Shown: positions 45,107-54,714 of the stretch, piece after piece | How positions within the stretch are numbered: the first letter of the stretch is position 1 | Layout: every line of letters starts with the position of its first letter | NCBI RefSeq assembly: GCF_900215655.1 | Contig: NZ_OBEN01000004.1 | Span: 59,873-123,872, forward strand | Direction: 5' to 3' | DNA: 64,000 nt | DNA from: Hydrogenobacter hydrogenophilus | GTDB taxonomy: Bacteria > Aquificota > Aquificia > Aquificales > Aquificaceae | The notes under the pieces: model-generated | Told to the model about the DNA's origin: nothing | Database searches by the model: none | The model's input: only the letters and a program-made list of their open reading frames with translations | Translations under genes and position numbers: made by a program

Positions 45107-45492
45107 CTTATGATGATCTCTTTGTTGAGAAGCTTAAGAAGTATTACTACCAGTATAAGAAGCACTACGACCGCAATAGCTAAACCTATGCCATCACCAC
45201 CCGCTAAGACCTTATCAGAAGCCTTTGCAAGCATGTGTATTTGCTCATCACTAAGTTGGGAGAGTTTTTCCTGTATTTCTTCCTTGCTGAGCCCATAAGC
45301 TTTTAGTTTCTCTTGCACTACCTTGCTTTCTAAGACTCTTTGTACCTTTTGCATGTCCTGATCTCTTTGGGAAGACACCTCAAAAGTGTGTTTGGAATCT
45401 ACAAGACCCGCTAATGCTGGTGCTGAGTTTACAAAGAAAAAGGCAGAGGCAACAGTCAGCACAACAGCCTTCTTCCTAAGATACTTCATCAT
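45103..45492 (-). CDS. PA2779-like membrane protein
   Basis: About 129 residues from ATG 45492 (an adjacent ATG follows; GGGGGTG lies 8 bases upstream). Signal peptide to about APALA, a helical domain rich in Lys/Gln/Ser with KLSQLSDEQIHMLA, then Gly-Gly-Asp-Gly and a C-terminal membrane helix ending in KEIIIR. Pattern matches the PA2779 family. Function unknown; the partner peptidase could process it. Confidence 0.72.
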   Translation of the reverse strand: MMKYLRKKAVVLTVASAFFFVNSAPALAGLVDSKHTFEVSSQRDQDMQKVQRVLESKVVQEKLKAYGLSKEEIQEKLSQLSDEQIHMLAKASDKVLAGGDGIGLAIAVVVLLILVVILLKLLNKEIIIR

Positions 45493-45552
45493 AGCCAACA
45501 CCCCCAAACAGTTTTGGTAAAATTATTATAACCTGCTTAAGGAGGTAAAAGC

Positions 45553-46698
45553 ATGAGGATAACACTGAGCGTGATCAAAGCGGATGTAGGGGGTTATGTG
45601 GGACACTCTTCTGTACATCCAGACATGTTAGAAACTATAAGAGAGGTTATAAGAGAAGAGGTTAAAAAAGGAAACCTCATTGATGCGGATACGCTCGTTT
45701 GTGGTGATGACACCGCTTTGGTAATGACACATACTCACGGCGTTGACAGTGAGATAGTTCACGGTATAGCTTGGAAAGCCTTTGAAAAAGCAACACAGGT
45801 GGCAAAAAAGTTAAAGCTTTACGGTGCAGGTCAGGACATTTTGTCCACCGCCTTTTCTGGGAATGTTAAAGGTATGGGTCCTGGTGTGGCGGAGATGGAG
45901 TTTGAAGAAAGACCATCAGAGCCTGTGATCATCTTCTTTGCTGATAAGACCTCCCCAAGTGCTTGGAACTTACCTCTTTATGAGATGTTTGCGGACCCTA
46001 TGGTGTGTGCAGGGCTTGTGATAGACCCCAAAATGCACGACGGATTTACCTTTGAGGTGCTTGACACTTACACAGGAAAGGCGGTAAAGCTCTCAACACC
46101 CGCAGAGCTTTATGAACTATTGGCTCTCATAGGTGCTGTAGAGAGGTATGCAGTAAGGAATGTGTGGAGAAATCACGACGGTGAGATAGCAGCAACCGCT
46201 TCAACCCAAAGGCTTTCTCTTATAGCAGGCAAGTATGTAGGAAAAGATGACCCTGTTATGATAGTTAGAGCACAGGCTGGTTTTCCTGCGGTAGGTGAGA
46301 TATTAGAACCCTTTGCAAGGCCATGGATAGTGGAGGGTTGGATGAGAGGATCTCACAACGGACCCCTTATGCCAGTATCCTTCAGATACGCAACACCCAC
46401 CAGATTTGACGGTCCTCCAAGGGTGATAGCTGCAGGTTATCAGCTTGCGGAAGGTAAGCTCATAGGACCCAGAGACCTCTTTGATGATCCAGCCTTTGAC
46501 AAGGCAAGAGAACAAGCTCAGATCATTGCAGACATACTAAGAAGACAGGGCATATTTGAACCTCACAGACTACCTTCTGAAGAGATGGAGTACACAACAC
46601 TTCCTAAGATACTAAAGAAGCTTGAGGAAAGGTTTTACGAAGTGGAAGCTCCCAAAAAACCTGTAGAAGAAACATCGGAAAAACACGATGTAGACTAA
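45553..46698 (+). CDS. fbp: Bifunctional fructose-1,6-bisphosphate aldolase/phosphatase
   Basis: 381 residues of the archaeal type V FBPase family. Tyr228 and Lys231 (GKYVGKDDP) correspond to the Tyr and Schiff-base Lys I recall as 229 and 232 in Thermoproteus; Asp-rich metal sites (CGDDTALV, DIDPKMHDGF-like) are present. One enzyme joins DHAP and GAP and removes a phosphate, driving gluconeogenesis from fixed carbon. AAGGAGG before the ATG. Upstream of smc. Confidence 0.93.
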   Translation: MRITLSVIKADVGGYVGHSSVHPDMLETIREVIREEVKKGNLIDADTLVCGDDTALVMTHTHGVDSEIVHGIAWKAFEKATQVAKKLKLYGAGQDILSTAFSGNVKGMGPGVAEMEFEERPSEPVIIFFADKTSPSAWNLPLYEMFADPMVCAGLVIDPKMHDGFTFEVLDTYTGKAVKLSTPAELYELLALIGAVERYAVRNVWRNHDGEIAATASTQRLSLIAGKYVGKDDPVMIVRAQAGFPAVGEILEPFARPWIVEGWMRGSHNGPLMPVSFRYATPTRFDGPPRVIAAGYQLAEGKLIGPRDLFDDPAFDKAREQAQIIADILRRQGIFEPHRLPSEEMEYTTLPKILKKLEERFYEVEAPKKPVEETSEKHDVD

Positions 46699-46709
46699 AT
46701 TTTTATAAG

Positions 46710-49700
46710 ATGACTGCATGGATAGAAAAATTAGTGGTAGAGGGTTTTAAGTCCTACGGGAAGGGGAGGGTAGAGATACCCTTAGGACCAGGATTTATAG
46801 GGATAGTAGGTCCCAACGGTGCAGGAAAGTCCAACATAGGTGACGCCATATCCTTCGCATTGGGGCTTGCTACAGCCAAAACCTTAAGGGCAAAAAACCT
46901 ATCCTACCTTATATACTCAAAGGACGGTGAGGCAAGTCAGTACGCGTATGTGGAGGTGCATTTCAAAAACGAAGGTGCCTTCCCCATAGAAGAGGACAAA
47001 CTCGTCATATCAAGGAAGGTGGATAAAGAGGGCAGGAGCGTTTTTCGTATAAACGGAACTGTAGTAAGAGAAAGAGACCTAAGGGACTTTCTTGCAAGAG
47101 CCGGGCTTTATGAGAACGCTTATAACATAGTCTTACAAGGTGATGTGGTGCGCTTTGTGAAGATGACACCCGTAGAAAGAAGAAAGCTCATAGAAGAGGT
47201 CGCAGGCATAGGTGAGTATGAGGAGAAAAAGCAAAAAGCCCTTACAGAATTAGGAGAAGTGGAGCTAAAGCTGAGAGAACTTAGGCTTCTCATAGATGAG
47301 ATGGAAGTTCAGATGGAACGGCTCTCTCAGGAAGTGGAAAAACTAAGAAGATACAGAGAGTTAGAAAGTCAGCTAAGAGAACTACAAATAAGGCAGTTGA
47401 TGAAAGATGCAAAGAGCATAAGTCAAAACATGAATAACCTTGAAAAAGCCATAGAAGAGAAGAAAAGAGAGATTTCAGAAATAAGAAAGGATATAAGCAA
47501 GTTAGAATCAGAGCACACACAAAAAGAAGAAGAACTAAGAGAGATAAACGCACAGCTCTTTCCCTTCAGGGAGAGGTTGGGAAGGCTAAGCTCAGACATA
47601 GATCACACAGATAAAAGGATACAAGAGCTTGAGAATAAAAGAAACCAGATGGAAGAAGATCAGCTAAAGGCAAAGGAACGCATAAAAAATCTCTCTGCGA
47701 ACCTTGAAAAACTCCTTGAAGAAGAAGCCCAGCTTAAAGACCTTGTATCCCAAAAGGAAAAAGAAGTGATCCGTAAAGAAGAAGAGGTTTCTTTACTTTA
47801 TCAAATGTTAAAAAGTAAGGAGGAAGGTCTCAAAGTATCTATACAAGAGGTGCACGCAACAGAAGAGAAGATAAATGCTGTAAGAAAAGAGATGGATCAA
47901 AAGAAGGAACACCTTTCAAGGATAGAGCTTAAATTAAGGGAGTTGGACATAAAGTCCCAAAAGGTGCAAGAAGATATGCAAAAGCTCAAAGAAGAAGAGC
48001 AAAAGCTCAAATCACAGATGGGAGAGAACGCTCTAAAGATGGAAAATTACAAAAAGATGCAGGTAGAAGAAGAGCACTCCGTTAAGAAAAAAAAGCAAGA
48101 GCTTGAGAGACTTGAGGAAAAGCTCAGGGCATTAAGATATAAGAGGGAAGAGGTTATAAAGGAAAAGGCAGGCATCTCTGCTAAGTTGGCAAGCTTACAT
48201 GCAGACACATTACCCTTTGAAGGTATAAGGGGCGTTTATGGGAGGGTTTATGAGCTTATAAAAGTCAAAAATCCTGAATATATAAAAGCTGTAGAATCCG
48301 CTGGCGCTGGAAGGCTCTCTTATGTGGTGGTTGAAGATGAAGATGTAGCCAAAGAGTGCATACAGAGGCTTAAAGAAACCAAAAGGGGCAGACTGAACTT
48401 CATACCATTAAATAGGATAAAACCCACACCTCTTCCACCTTATCCGAGAAGGAAAGGTTATATAGATTTTGTGGTTAATTTAGTGGAATACGACAGCAAG
48501 TTTGAAAGGGCAATAAAGTTCGTGTTTGGAGATACCCTTTTGGTGGAGGACTTCCAGAGTGCCAAAGACTTAGGTATAGGCAATTACAGGATGGTAACTC
48601 TTGAGGGGGAGGTTTTTGAAAAGAGTGGTGTAATAAGCGGTGGGCATACAGAAAGCAGAGGGGACTTAGGAAGAGAGTTTTACACAGAGCAGTTGGAAAG
48701 GCTTTCTAAAGCAGAGAAGGACCTAAAAGAAGAAGAAGAACAAACAGAAAGCACCATAAAAACTCTAAGAGATGAACTTATCCAAAAGGAAGGTGTTTTG
48801 AGGATACTTGAGAGGCGCATAAAGGACATAGAAGAGTCAGATAAGATGGGCTTTGAGAGGCTAAAGGAGATAGAAGAAAAGCTCAGGAAAGCAGAAGAGT
48901 ATATCAGCAGGCTTGCGGAAGAAAAGGAGAATTTACTGAAGGAAAAAAACACCATAATGCAGGAGCTTTCCTACCTTGAGGAGAAGTTAAACAATCTAAT
49001 TATAAAGAGGCAGTCTATATTGGAACACTACAAAGAGTCAGGAATAGAGAGCTTAAGAGAGAACTACGAAAAGAGTAGAAAAGCCCTTGATCATCTCAAG
49101 GAAGCTACCTTTTCTCTAAGTATGAAACTAAAAGAACTACAGTCAGACATACAGAATTTGCGCGCAGAGATAAACAGAAACATGGCTTTTTTGGAAAGCT
49201 CAGAGAGAACTAAGCAAGAGATAGAAGATCAAATTGAAAAGCTAAAGGAAGAGAGAAGAAAGTTAGAGGAAGGGATAAAAGAGCTTGAAAGAACTGCATA
49301 TGAGCTGTACTCAAAGAAGGACCAATTGGAGGAGGTTTGCACAGATCTGCAGGCAAAAATAGGCAGGTTAAGATTGCAGGAGGAAGCAAAGAGAGAAGAG
49401 CTCACCCGTTTAGAGACTGAGTATGCCAAGATTGAAGAAAAGCATCAAGAGATAAACTTAAGGTTCAGAGAATTGGGATACGAAGGACCCATAGAGGAGG
49501 TAAAAGAAGGCTACAGCAAGCTCAAAGAAGCCATAGACACTGTACGCAAAGAACTATCTTCTCTTGGCACCGTTAATTTTAAAGCGGAGGACGATTACAG
49601 AGAGTACGAGGAGAGACACAGAGACTACACGGATAGGTACAAAAAGCTCTCTGAAGAGAAAAGGGCTATAAAGGAAATGATTGAGGAGATAGAAACTAAA

Positions 49701-50174
49701 AAGCTCAACGCTTTTAACACCGCTTTTGAGAGCATAAATGAGGGACTAAAGAGAGTGTTTGCAGAACTATCTCCGGGTGGCAAGGCTTACATGCAGATAG
49801 AAAATCCCCAAGACCCATTCTCTGGTGGTATAAACCTTGTAGTCAAACCTAAAGGTAAAGAAGTCCAATACATAGATGCCATATCAGGAGGAGAAAAAAC
49901 TCTTGTAGCCTTGGCTCTTATATTTTCCATACAGGATTATAAACCATCACCCTTTTACTACTTTGACGAAGTAGATGCGCACCTTGATGAAGCAAATGCC
50001 AGAAGGATAGGAGAGCTCATAAGGAAACGTTCCCAAAAGGCACAGTTCATAGTGGTCACCTTAAGGGAGATCTTGGCATCTTATGCAGATAGGCTCATAG
50101 GTGTAAGTAGCAGAGGCGGTGTGTCAAGAGTTTTCCCCGTCAAGAACTTTCTTGTAGAGGTTGCAAATGACTAA
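46710..50174 (+). CDS. smc: Chromosome segregation protein SMC
   Basis: 1154 residues. N-terminal ATPase with GPNGAGKSNIGDAI, two long coiled coils (about 170-490 and 660-980), a flexible hinge between (about 500-650, including GRVYELIKVK and VISGGHTESRG), and the C-terminal signature ISGGEKTLVALAL and Walker B YFDEVDAHLDEAN. Compacts the chromosome with ScpA/ScpB. TATAAG directly precedes the ATG; 11 bp after fbp; hemH begins in its last codons. Confidence 0.96.
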   Translation: MTAWIEKLVVEGFKSYGKGRVEIPLGPGFIGIVGPNGAGKSNIGDAISFALGLATAKTLRAKNLSYLIYSKDGEASQYAYVEVHFKNEGAFPIEEDKLVISRKVDKEGRSVFRINGTVVRERDLRDFLARAGLYENAYNIVLQGDVVRFVKMTPVERRKLIEEVAGIGEYEEKKQKALTELGEVELKLRELRLLIDEMEVQMERLSQEVEKLRRYRELESQLRELQIRQLMKDAKSISQNMNNLEKAIEEKKREISEIRKDISKLESEHTQKEEELREINAQLFPFRERLGRLSSDIDHTDKRIQELENKRNQMEEDQLKAKERIKNLSANLEKLLEEEAQLKDLVSQKEKEVIRKEEEVSLLYQMLKSKEEGLKVSIQEVHATEEKINAVRKEMDQKKEHLSRIELKLRELDIKSQKVQEDMQKLKEEEQKLKSQMGENALKMENYKKMQVEEEHSVKKKKQELERLEEKLRALRYKREEVIKEKAGISAKLASLHADTLPFEGIRGVYGRVYELIKVKNPEYIKAVESAGAGRLSYVVVEDEDVAKECIQRLKETKRGRLNFIPLNRIKPTPLPPYPRRKGYIDFVVNLVEYDSKFERAIKFVFGDTLLVEDFQSAKDLGIGNYRMVTLEGEVFEKSGVISGGHTESRGDLGREFYTEQLERLSKAEKDLKEEEEQTESTIKTLRDELIQKEGVLRILERRIKDIEESDKMGFERLKEIEEKLRKAEEYISRLAEEKENLLKEKNTIMQELSYLEEKLNNLIIKRQSILEHYKESGIESLRENYEKSRKALDHLKEATFSLSMKLKELQSDIQNLRAEINRNMAFLESSERTKQEIEDQIEKLKEERRKLEEGIKELERTAYELYSKKDQLEEVCTDLQAKIGRLRLQEEAKREELTRLETEYAKIEEKHQEINLRFRELGYEGPIEEVKEGYSKLKEAIDTVRKELSSLGTVNFKAEDDYREYEERHRDYTDRYKKLSEEKRAIKEMIEEIETKKLNAFNTAFESINEGLKRVFAELSPGGKAYMQIENPQDPFSGGINLVVKPKGKEVQYIDAISGGEKTLVALALIFSIQDYKPSPFYYFDEVDAHLDEANARRIGELIRKRSQKAQFIVVTLREILASYADRLIGVSSRGGVSRVFPVKNFLVEVAND

Positions 50175-51099
50175 GATAGGCGTTTTACTCCTCAATATGG
50201 GTGGTCCAGATAGCCTTTCTGCTGTAGAGCCTTTCCTTTACAACCTATTTTCTGATCATGACATAATAGAAATCCCCAGACTTATACAGAAACCTGTTGC
50301 AAAGCTAATATCCAAGCTAAGAGCTAAAAAGACAAGGCATTACTACGAAGTTATGGGAGGCAAGTCCCCACAAAAGGAGCAAACAGAAAGACAGGCACAG
50401 GCACTTCAGAGAGAACTGGGAGAGGACTTTAAAGTGGCTATCGCTATGAGATACTGGCATCCCTTTACGGAAGAGGCTCTTGAAGAGCTCTTTAAAGAAG
50501 GCATAAACAGAATAGTCTTACTTCCCATGTATCCACAGTACAGCAAAACTACCACAGGATCTTCTTTTAACGAGTTTGACAGAGTTTTTAAAAGATTCCC
50601 ACAAGTGCCTGTTGTTAAGGTAAAGTCTTACCACGATCACCCCCTTTACATAAAGGCAATGGTGGAAAACATAAAAGAAAACCTTCCCAATTGGGAGGAC
50701 TATTTCTTCCTATTTACCGCTCACAGCTTACCCGTTAGTGTCATAAAGAGGGGAGACCCTTACCAAAAACAAACGGAGGAAACAGTCAGGCTCATTGTGG
50801 AACACTTCCCTAAAGTGGAATACGCTCTGGGCTATCAGAGTAAAATAGGACCCGTCAAATGGCTTGAACCTCCTACTGACAAGCTTATAGAAGAAACCAT
50901 AAAAGCTGGTTATAAGCGCATAGCTGTCATACCTGTATCTTTTGTGTGTGAGCATTCTGAAACCTTGTACGAGCTTGACGTATCTTACAAAAAGCTTGCA
51001 GAAAACTTAGGTGTTGAAAGTTTTGTCAGGATACCTACCTTAAAAGACCACCCCCTTTTCATATCCGCACTAAAGGAGATCATACTTTCCCATTTATAG
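50167..51099 (+). CDS. hemH: Ferrochelatase (HemH family)
   Basis: 310 residues from ATG 50167, 8-base overlap with smc. GVLLLNMGGPDS at the start, the catalytic His in FTAHSLPVSVI and Glu in FVCEHSETLYELD. Inserts a metal into a porphyrin: iron into protoporphyrin IX or coproporphyrin. The last possibility matters because a siroheme-type haem route enzyme is also present at 62243. Confidence 0.94.
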   Translation: MTKIGVLLLNMGGPDSLSAVEPFLYNLFSDHDIIEIPRLIQKPVAKLISKLRAKKTRHYYEVMGGKSPQKEQTERQAQALQRELGEDFKVAIAMRYWHPFTEEALEELFKEGINRIVLLPMYPQYSKTTTGSSFNEFDRVFKRFPQVPVVKVKSYHDHPLYIKAMVENIKENLPNWEDYFFLFTAHSLPVSVIKRGDPYQKQTEETVRLIVEHFPKVEYALGYQSKIGPVKWLEPPTDKLIEETIKAGYKRIAVIPVSFVCEHSETLYELDVSYKKLAENLGVESFVRIPTLKDHPLFISALKEIILSHL

Positions 51100-51115
51100 A
51101 TATAATTAGGTCTTG

Positions 51116-51520
51116 ATGAAGCTGTGTTTTGTGTCCACGGGTGGTGCAGTAAGAGGTGTTATGGCACAGGCTATAGCGAGAAAGCTCTCACGAGATGCTC
51201 TTTTAAACTTGGATATCTACTCTGCCGGTGTAGAACCTTTGTCTGATGTTCCACAGGAGGTCATACAAGTACTAAAGGAGAAAGGCTACCCTACAGAAGG
51301 GATAAAGCCTAAAGGTATTGAAGAAATACCTTACGAAGAAATGGACATTATAATAACCCTTTCTCCAGAAGCCAGAGACAGATGCCCTTATGTACCCACT
51401 CACAAAAGACGGGAACATTGGGTACTGGAAGAAATCAAAGACACGAGCGATCTTAATGCCCTCAGAAAGCTCAGAGATCAGATAGAGGAGAATGTAAACT
51501 CTCTCTTCAAAATAAGGTAG
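51116..51520 (+). CDS. Low-molecular-weight phosphatase/ArsC-like protein, catalytic Cys lost
   Basis: 134 residues with the LMW tyrosine phosphatase/arsenate reductase fold. The P loop FVxxxxxxRG aligns with FVCLGNICRS, but the nucleophilic Cys is Ser7 (codon TCC) while the loop Arg13 remains; the general-acid Asp-Pro is also gone (HWVLEEI). So phosphatase or arsenate reductase activity is not expected; a phosphate-sensing or binding role is possible. TATAAT (51101-51106) is 9 bases before ATG 51116. Confidence 0.7.
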   Translation: MKLCFVSTGGAVRGVMAQAIARKLSRDALLNLDIYSAGVEPLSDVPQEVIQVLKEKGYPTEGIKPKGIEEIPYEEMDIIITLSPEARDRCPYVPTHKRREHWVLEEIKDTSDLNALRKLRDQIEENVNSLFKIR

Positions 51521-51567
51521 ATTTATACTTGTCATAAGGCATTTTTATACATATAATTTAAAAGGGA

Positions 51568-52476
51568 ATGATAGACATCACCAAATTGAAAACTTTTGTG
51601 GCGGTTGCAGACTTAGGAAGCTTCTCAAAAGCTTCGGAAATACTTTACATAACACAACCAGCTGTCACTCAACAGATAAAGGCTCTTGAAAAGATAGTGG
51701 GGGCTAAGCTTTTCCAAAGACAGGGCGGTAAAATAGTGCTCACCAACGAAGGAAGGAGAATCTACGAGATAGCAAGGTCTCTTCTGAATGATTACGAAAA
51801 CCTAATGGAAGAGATGGCAAAGATAAAGAAAGACTTTAAAGACACCCTCTTTGTAGGAGTTAGCACCACACTGAGCGAGTATAAAGTGCCCGAACTCATA
51901 GCAGAATTCCACTCACAGATGCCGGGTATATCTATAAGGATGTTTGTAGAAAACTCCCAGCAGATAGAGGATAGCCTTATATCTGGAGTACTTAATGTGG
52001 GCATAATAGAGAGAACACCTTCGGAGAAGTTTCAGTCCATCAAGTGGCTTATGGACGAAATAATATACTTTACCTATCCAGAACACCCCTTTGCCAGAGA
52101 AGGTGAGATAGAACCCGAAAGGCTTTACGAAGCGGACATCATATTCAGAGAGGTAAGCTCAGGTACAAGGAAAATAGTAAGGGAAGAGCTTGAAAGACTT
52201 GGCGTAATCTTTGAAAAGCTCAACATAAAGGTGGAGGTAAATTGCGGAAGGTCCATACTTAACATGGTCAGAAGTGGTTATGGTACATCCTTTCTCTCAA
52301 AGGGTTTGTTAGAAAGAGACTTGCAAGAAGGAAGTATAGTGCAAGTAAAGATAAAAGGCTTTAGTGCCAAAAGGTGGTATTACATTGTATACCCAGAAAA
52401 TGCTAAACTCAGCTTTTTAGCAAGCAGGTTTATAAGATTTCTACTCTCTAAGTCTGAGAAAGAGATAACTGTATGA
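51568..52476 (+). CDS. LysR-type transcriptional regulator
   Basis: 302 residues. Winged helix at 1-65 (FVAVADLGSFSKASEILYITQPAVTQQIKALE), a linker helix, then the two-lobed effector domain (VGVSTTLSEYKVPELIAEF). CbbR/CysL-like by overall look; the effector and targets are unknown. TATAAT (51552-51557) is 10 bases before the ATG. Overlaps the HAD gene by 4 bases, a hint that it controls or co-expresses it. Confidence 0.9.
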   Translation: MIDITKLKTFVAVADLGSFSKASEILYITQPAVTQQIKALEKIVGAKLFQRQGGKIVLTNEGRRIYEIARSLLNDYENLMEEMAKIKKDFKDTLFVGVSTTLSEYKVPELIAEFHSQMPGISIRMFVENSQQIEDSLISGVLNVGIIERTPSEKFQSIKWLMDEIIYFTYPEHPFAREGEIEPERLYEADIIFREVSSGTRKIVREELERLGVIFEKLNIKVEVNCGRSILNMVRSGYGTSFLSKGLLERDLQEGSIVQVKIKGFSAKRWYYIVYPENAKLSFLASRFIRFLLSKSEKEITV

Positions 52477-53141
52477 AAGGTGTAATTTTTGATGTGGATG
52501 GTGTTATAGTAGATGTTAAAGAATCTTACCATTTTGCCATAAAGAGGACCGCCGAAGAGTTTTTGGGTTTTGAGGTTCCCATAGAAAAGGTCAGGCTTAT
52601 AAAGTTTTCAAAGGGTATAAACAACGACTGGATAGCCACAAAGGAAGTCATCAGACACTTTGGTAGAGAGGTAGAACTTGATCATATCGTCAGTGTTTTT
52701 AACGAGATTTATAAAAGTCTACGGGACAGAGAAAAGTTGATACTGGATGAAGATTTTTTTGCTAACTTAAAGGCTCAGGGTATTCCGTTGGGTGTTCTAA
52801 CAGGCAGACCAAAAGAGGACCTTAACTACACTTTTGAGAAGTTTGGACTCTTTAAGTATTTTGACTTTTTGCTTGATGATGATGACATACCCGTGGATGA
52901 TCTTAAGAAACCTCACCCTTACGCTCTACATTTGTGTATAGAACATATGAATCTATCCGCTTGTGTGTATGTGGGCGACAGTTTGGCTGACTGGGAGATG
53001 GTGGTCTGCTACAGAAAGATGTACGACAAGCCTGTGGAATACATACACTTTGGTGATAGCGTAAAACTTGATAATGTAAAGAGTGCAAATACACCTCAAG
53101 AGCTTAGGTTAGTTCTTCAAGAGGTCTTGAAGCATCTATGA
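52473..53141 (+). CDS. HAD-superfamily phosphatase
   Basis: 222 residues. Motif I FDVDGVIVD, motif II LTGRPKED, motif III Lys in KKPHP, motif IV VGDSLADWEM: all catalytic residues present. An alpha-helical cap (about 20-95) makes it a subfamily IA enzyme, similar to phosphoglycolate phosphatase or histidinol-phosphatase-like members. Overlaps LysR by 4 bases and the Trm112-like gene by 38 at the 3' end. Confidence 0.85.
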   Translation: MKGVIFDVDGVIVDVKESYHFAIKRTAEEFLGFEVPIEKVRLIKFSKGINNDWIATKEVIRHFGREVELDHIVSVFNEIYKSLRDREKLILDEDFFANLKAQGIPLGVLTGRPKEDLNYTFEKFGLFKYFDFLLDDDDIPVDDLKKPHPYALHLCIEHMNLSACVYVGDSLADWEMVVCYRKMYDKPVEYIHFGDSVKLDNVKSANTPQELRLVLQEVLKHL

Positions 53142-53280
53142 GTAGCACTGGTATGTTATCTTCTATAGGGTAAAAGACCTTGCAGTTTTCACATATAAGC
53201 ACTTGCTTTTCAGTATTGTAGATAAGATCACCTTTACACTTAGGACACGCAAGGATATTCAAAAGTTCTTCATCTAACAT
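53104..53280 (-). CDS. Trm112/UPF0434-like zinc protein
   Basis: A 58-residue gene. Cys pairs LACPKCKG and LICENCKV form a zinc site, followed by the conserved FYPIEDNIPVLL. Such proteins act as small partners of methyltransferases or sit next to lpxK/kdsB in other bacteria. Its ATG overlaps the stop of the hypothetical at 53270 by 11 bases; 38 bases overlap the HAD gene. Confidence 0.82.
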   Translation of the reverse strand: MLDEELLNILACPKCKGDLIYNTEKQVLICENCKVFYPIEDNIPVLLIDASRPLEELT

Positions 53281-53695
53281 AGCCGTCTTCCTTTATGTAT
53301 TCCCACAGTTCCTTCATAAGGTTAACAAACTCCTCGTATCTGCTTTCTAACTTCCTTTTCAATTCCTTCTCATCAAAGAGCAGGTTTCCATCCAAAGGTG
53401 AGTAATCCACATACTGAAGGTCCGAAATGTTAAGGTCAAATATACACATGTACTGCTGTGCAGACTTTTTAAATTCTACAAACTCCTCTTCGTAGGGAGA
53501 AGACATTCTGGTAGTCCACATGTAAGCACCACCAAAAGGATTAAGCCAGTACTGTTCGTTGTTCTCTATGCAAAAGATAGCTCTTTTAACTGAGATAATG
53601 TCATCTAAAAGCTCACCGTCAGGCATGCTCACCGCCCAGACTCGGTTTTTTAAAGGATTAATAAGAAACTCAACTTGTTTTTCCTCAAGCGCCAT
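53270..53695 (-). CDS. Conserved-looking hypothetical protein
   Basis: 141 residues, not recognised. Mixed alpha/beta with an aromatic motif (EQYWLNPFGGAYMWTT) and a C-terminal helix. Start at ATG 53695 rather than an upstream in-frame GTG: TATAAT lies 6 bases before this ATG, inside the longer version. Between moaA and the Trm112-like gene on the same strand. Confidence 0.65.
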   Translation of the reverse strand: MALEEKQVEFLINPLKNRVWAVSMPDGELLDDIISVKRAIFCIENNEQYWLNPFGGAYMWTTRMSSPYEEEFVEFKKSAQQYMCIFDLNISDLQYVDYSPLDGNLLFDEKELKRKLESRYEEFVNLMKELWEYIKEDGYVR

Positions 53696-53709
53696 ACTAC
53701 TATTATATA

Positions 53710-54714
53710 TCACCCACCTACCTTAAACATCTCCACTTTTTTCGGTACTTCCCCTCTTTTTATTAGCTCAAGCCTCTCTTCCGAGTATCTGTCTTTTCTT
53801 GAATACCACACTCTTTTTATAAAGTCCTCTATATCCTCGTCCTTTGCACCGTTTCTTAAGAGCGTCTTTATATTATAACCTTGTGTTGCAAAAAGACATG
53901 TGAGAAGCTTTCCATCTGCAGTTAGCCTCAGTCTGTTGCAATCCCCACAAAAGGGTTGAGTTATAGAAGATATAACTCCAAATTCAAGCCCATCATCTTT
54001 GTACCTGTATCTGTCCGCTACTTCGCCCCTGTAGTTTTTCTCCACTGGCTCTATTGGAAACTCCTTAGATATGATTTCCACTATTTCTTTTGCAGATACC
54101 ACTTTGTCCAAAGACCAGCCGTTTAAGTTTCCCACATCCATAAACTCTATAAACCTAACCACCACCCTCATCTTTTTGAAGAACTTTGCTATAGGAAGTA
54201 TTTCCTCATCGTTGAGCCCTTTTACTACGCACACATTGACCTTAACGGGATGCAAGCCTGCTTTTAGAGATGCTTCTATACCTTTTATTATCTGACTTAC
54301 CTTTACGCTCCTGCCTACTATTTTAGAAAACACCTCGTCTTTGAGAGAGTGGAAACTAACCGTTATACGCCTGAGACCTGCATCTTTTAGCCTCTCTGCC
54401 ATTTGCTCTAGTAAAAATCCGTTGGTAGTCATACTTATATCTTCCAAGCCTTCTATTTGGGAAAGCATGTGTATAAGCTTTTCAATGTCTCTTCTTAGAA
54501 GGGGCTCACCTCCTGTTATTCTTACTTTTTTTACGCCAAGCCTTGTGGATATTTTTACTATTCTGGTTATTTCCTCAAAGGTGAGTATCTCAGAACGCGG
54601 ATAAAACTCATACTCTTGTCCTTCTGGCATGCAAAACTGACACCTAAAATTGCATCTATCCGTGACCGAAATCCTAAGGTCATGAAGTTCTCTTCCGTAA
54701 GCATCTTTAATCAT
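53710..54714 (-). CDS. moaA: GTP 3',8-cyclase (molybdopterin synthesis)
   Basis: 334 residues from ATG 54714 ([16 protein letters not shown]). Radical SAM cluster CNFRCQFC, C-terminal second cluster [19 protein letters not shown], and the C-terminal Gly-Gly tail typical of MoaA. Converts GTP to 3',8-cyclo-GTP, the first step to the pterin of molybdenum or tungsten enzymes. ATGA overlap with moaE. Confidence 0.96.
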   Translation of the reverse strand: MIKDAYGRELHDLRISVTDRCNFRCQFCMPEGQEYEFYPRSEILTFEEITRIVKISTRLGVKKVRITGGEPLLRRDIEKLIHMLSQIEGLEDISMTTNGFLLEQMAERLKDAGLRRITVSFHSLKDEVFSKIVGRSVKVSQIIKGIEASLKAGLHPVKVNVCVVKGLNDEEILPIAKFFKKMRVVVRFIEFMDVGNLNGWSLDKVVSAKEIVEIISKEFPIEPVEKNYRGEVADRYRYKDDGLEFGVISSITQPFCGDCNRLRLTADGKLLTCLFATQGYNIKTLLRNGAKDEDIEDFIKRVWYSRKDRYSEERLELIKRGEVPKKVEMFKVGG

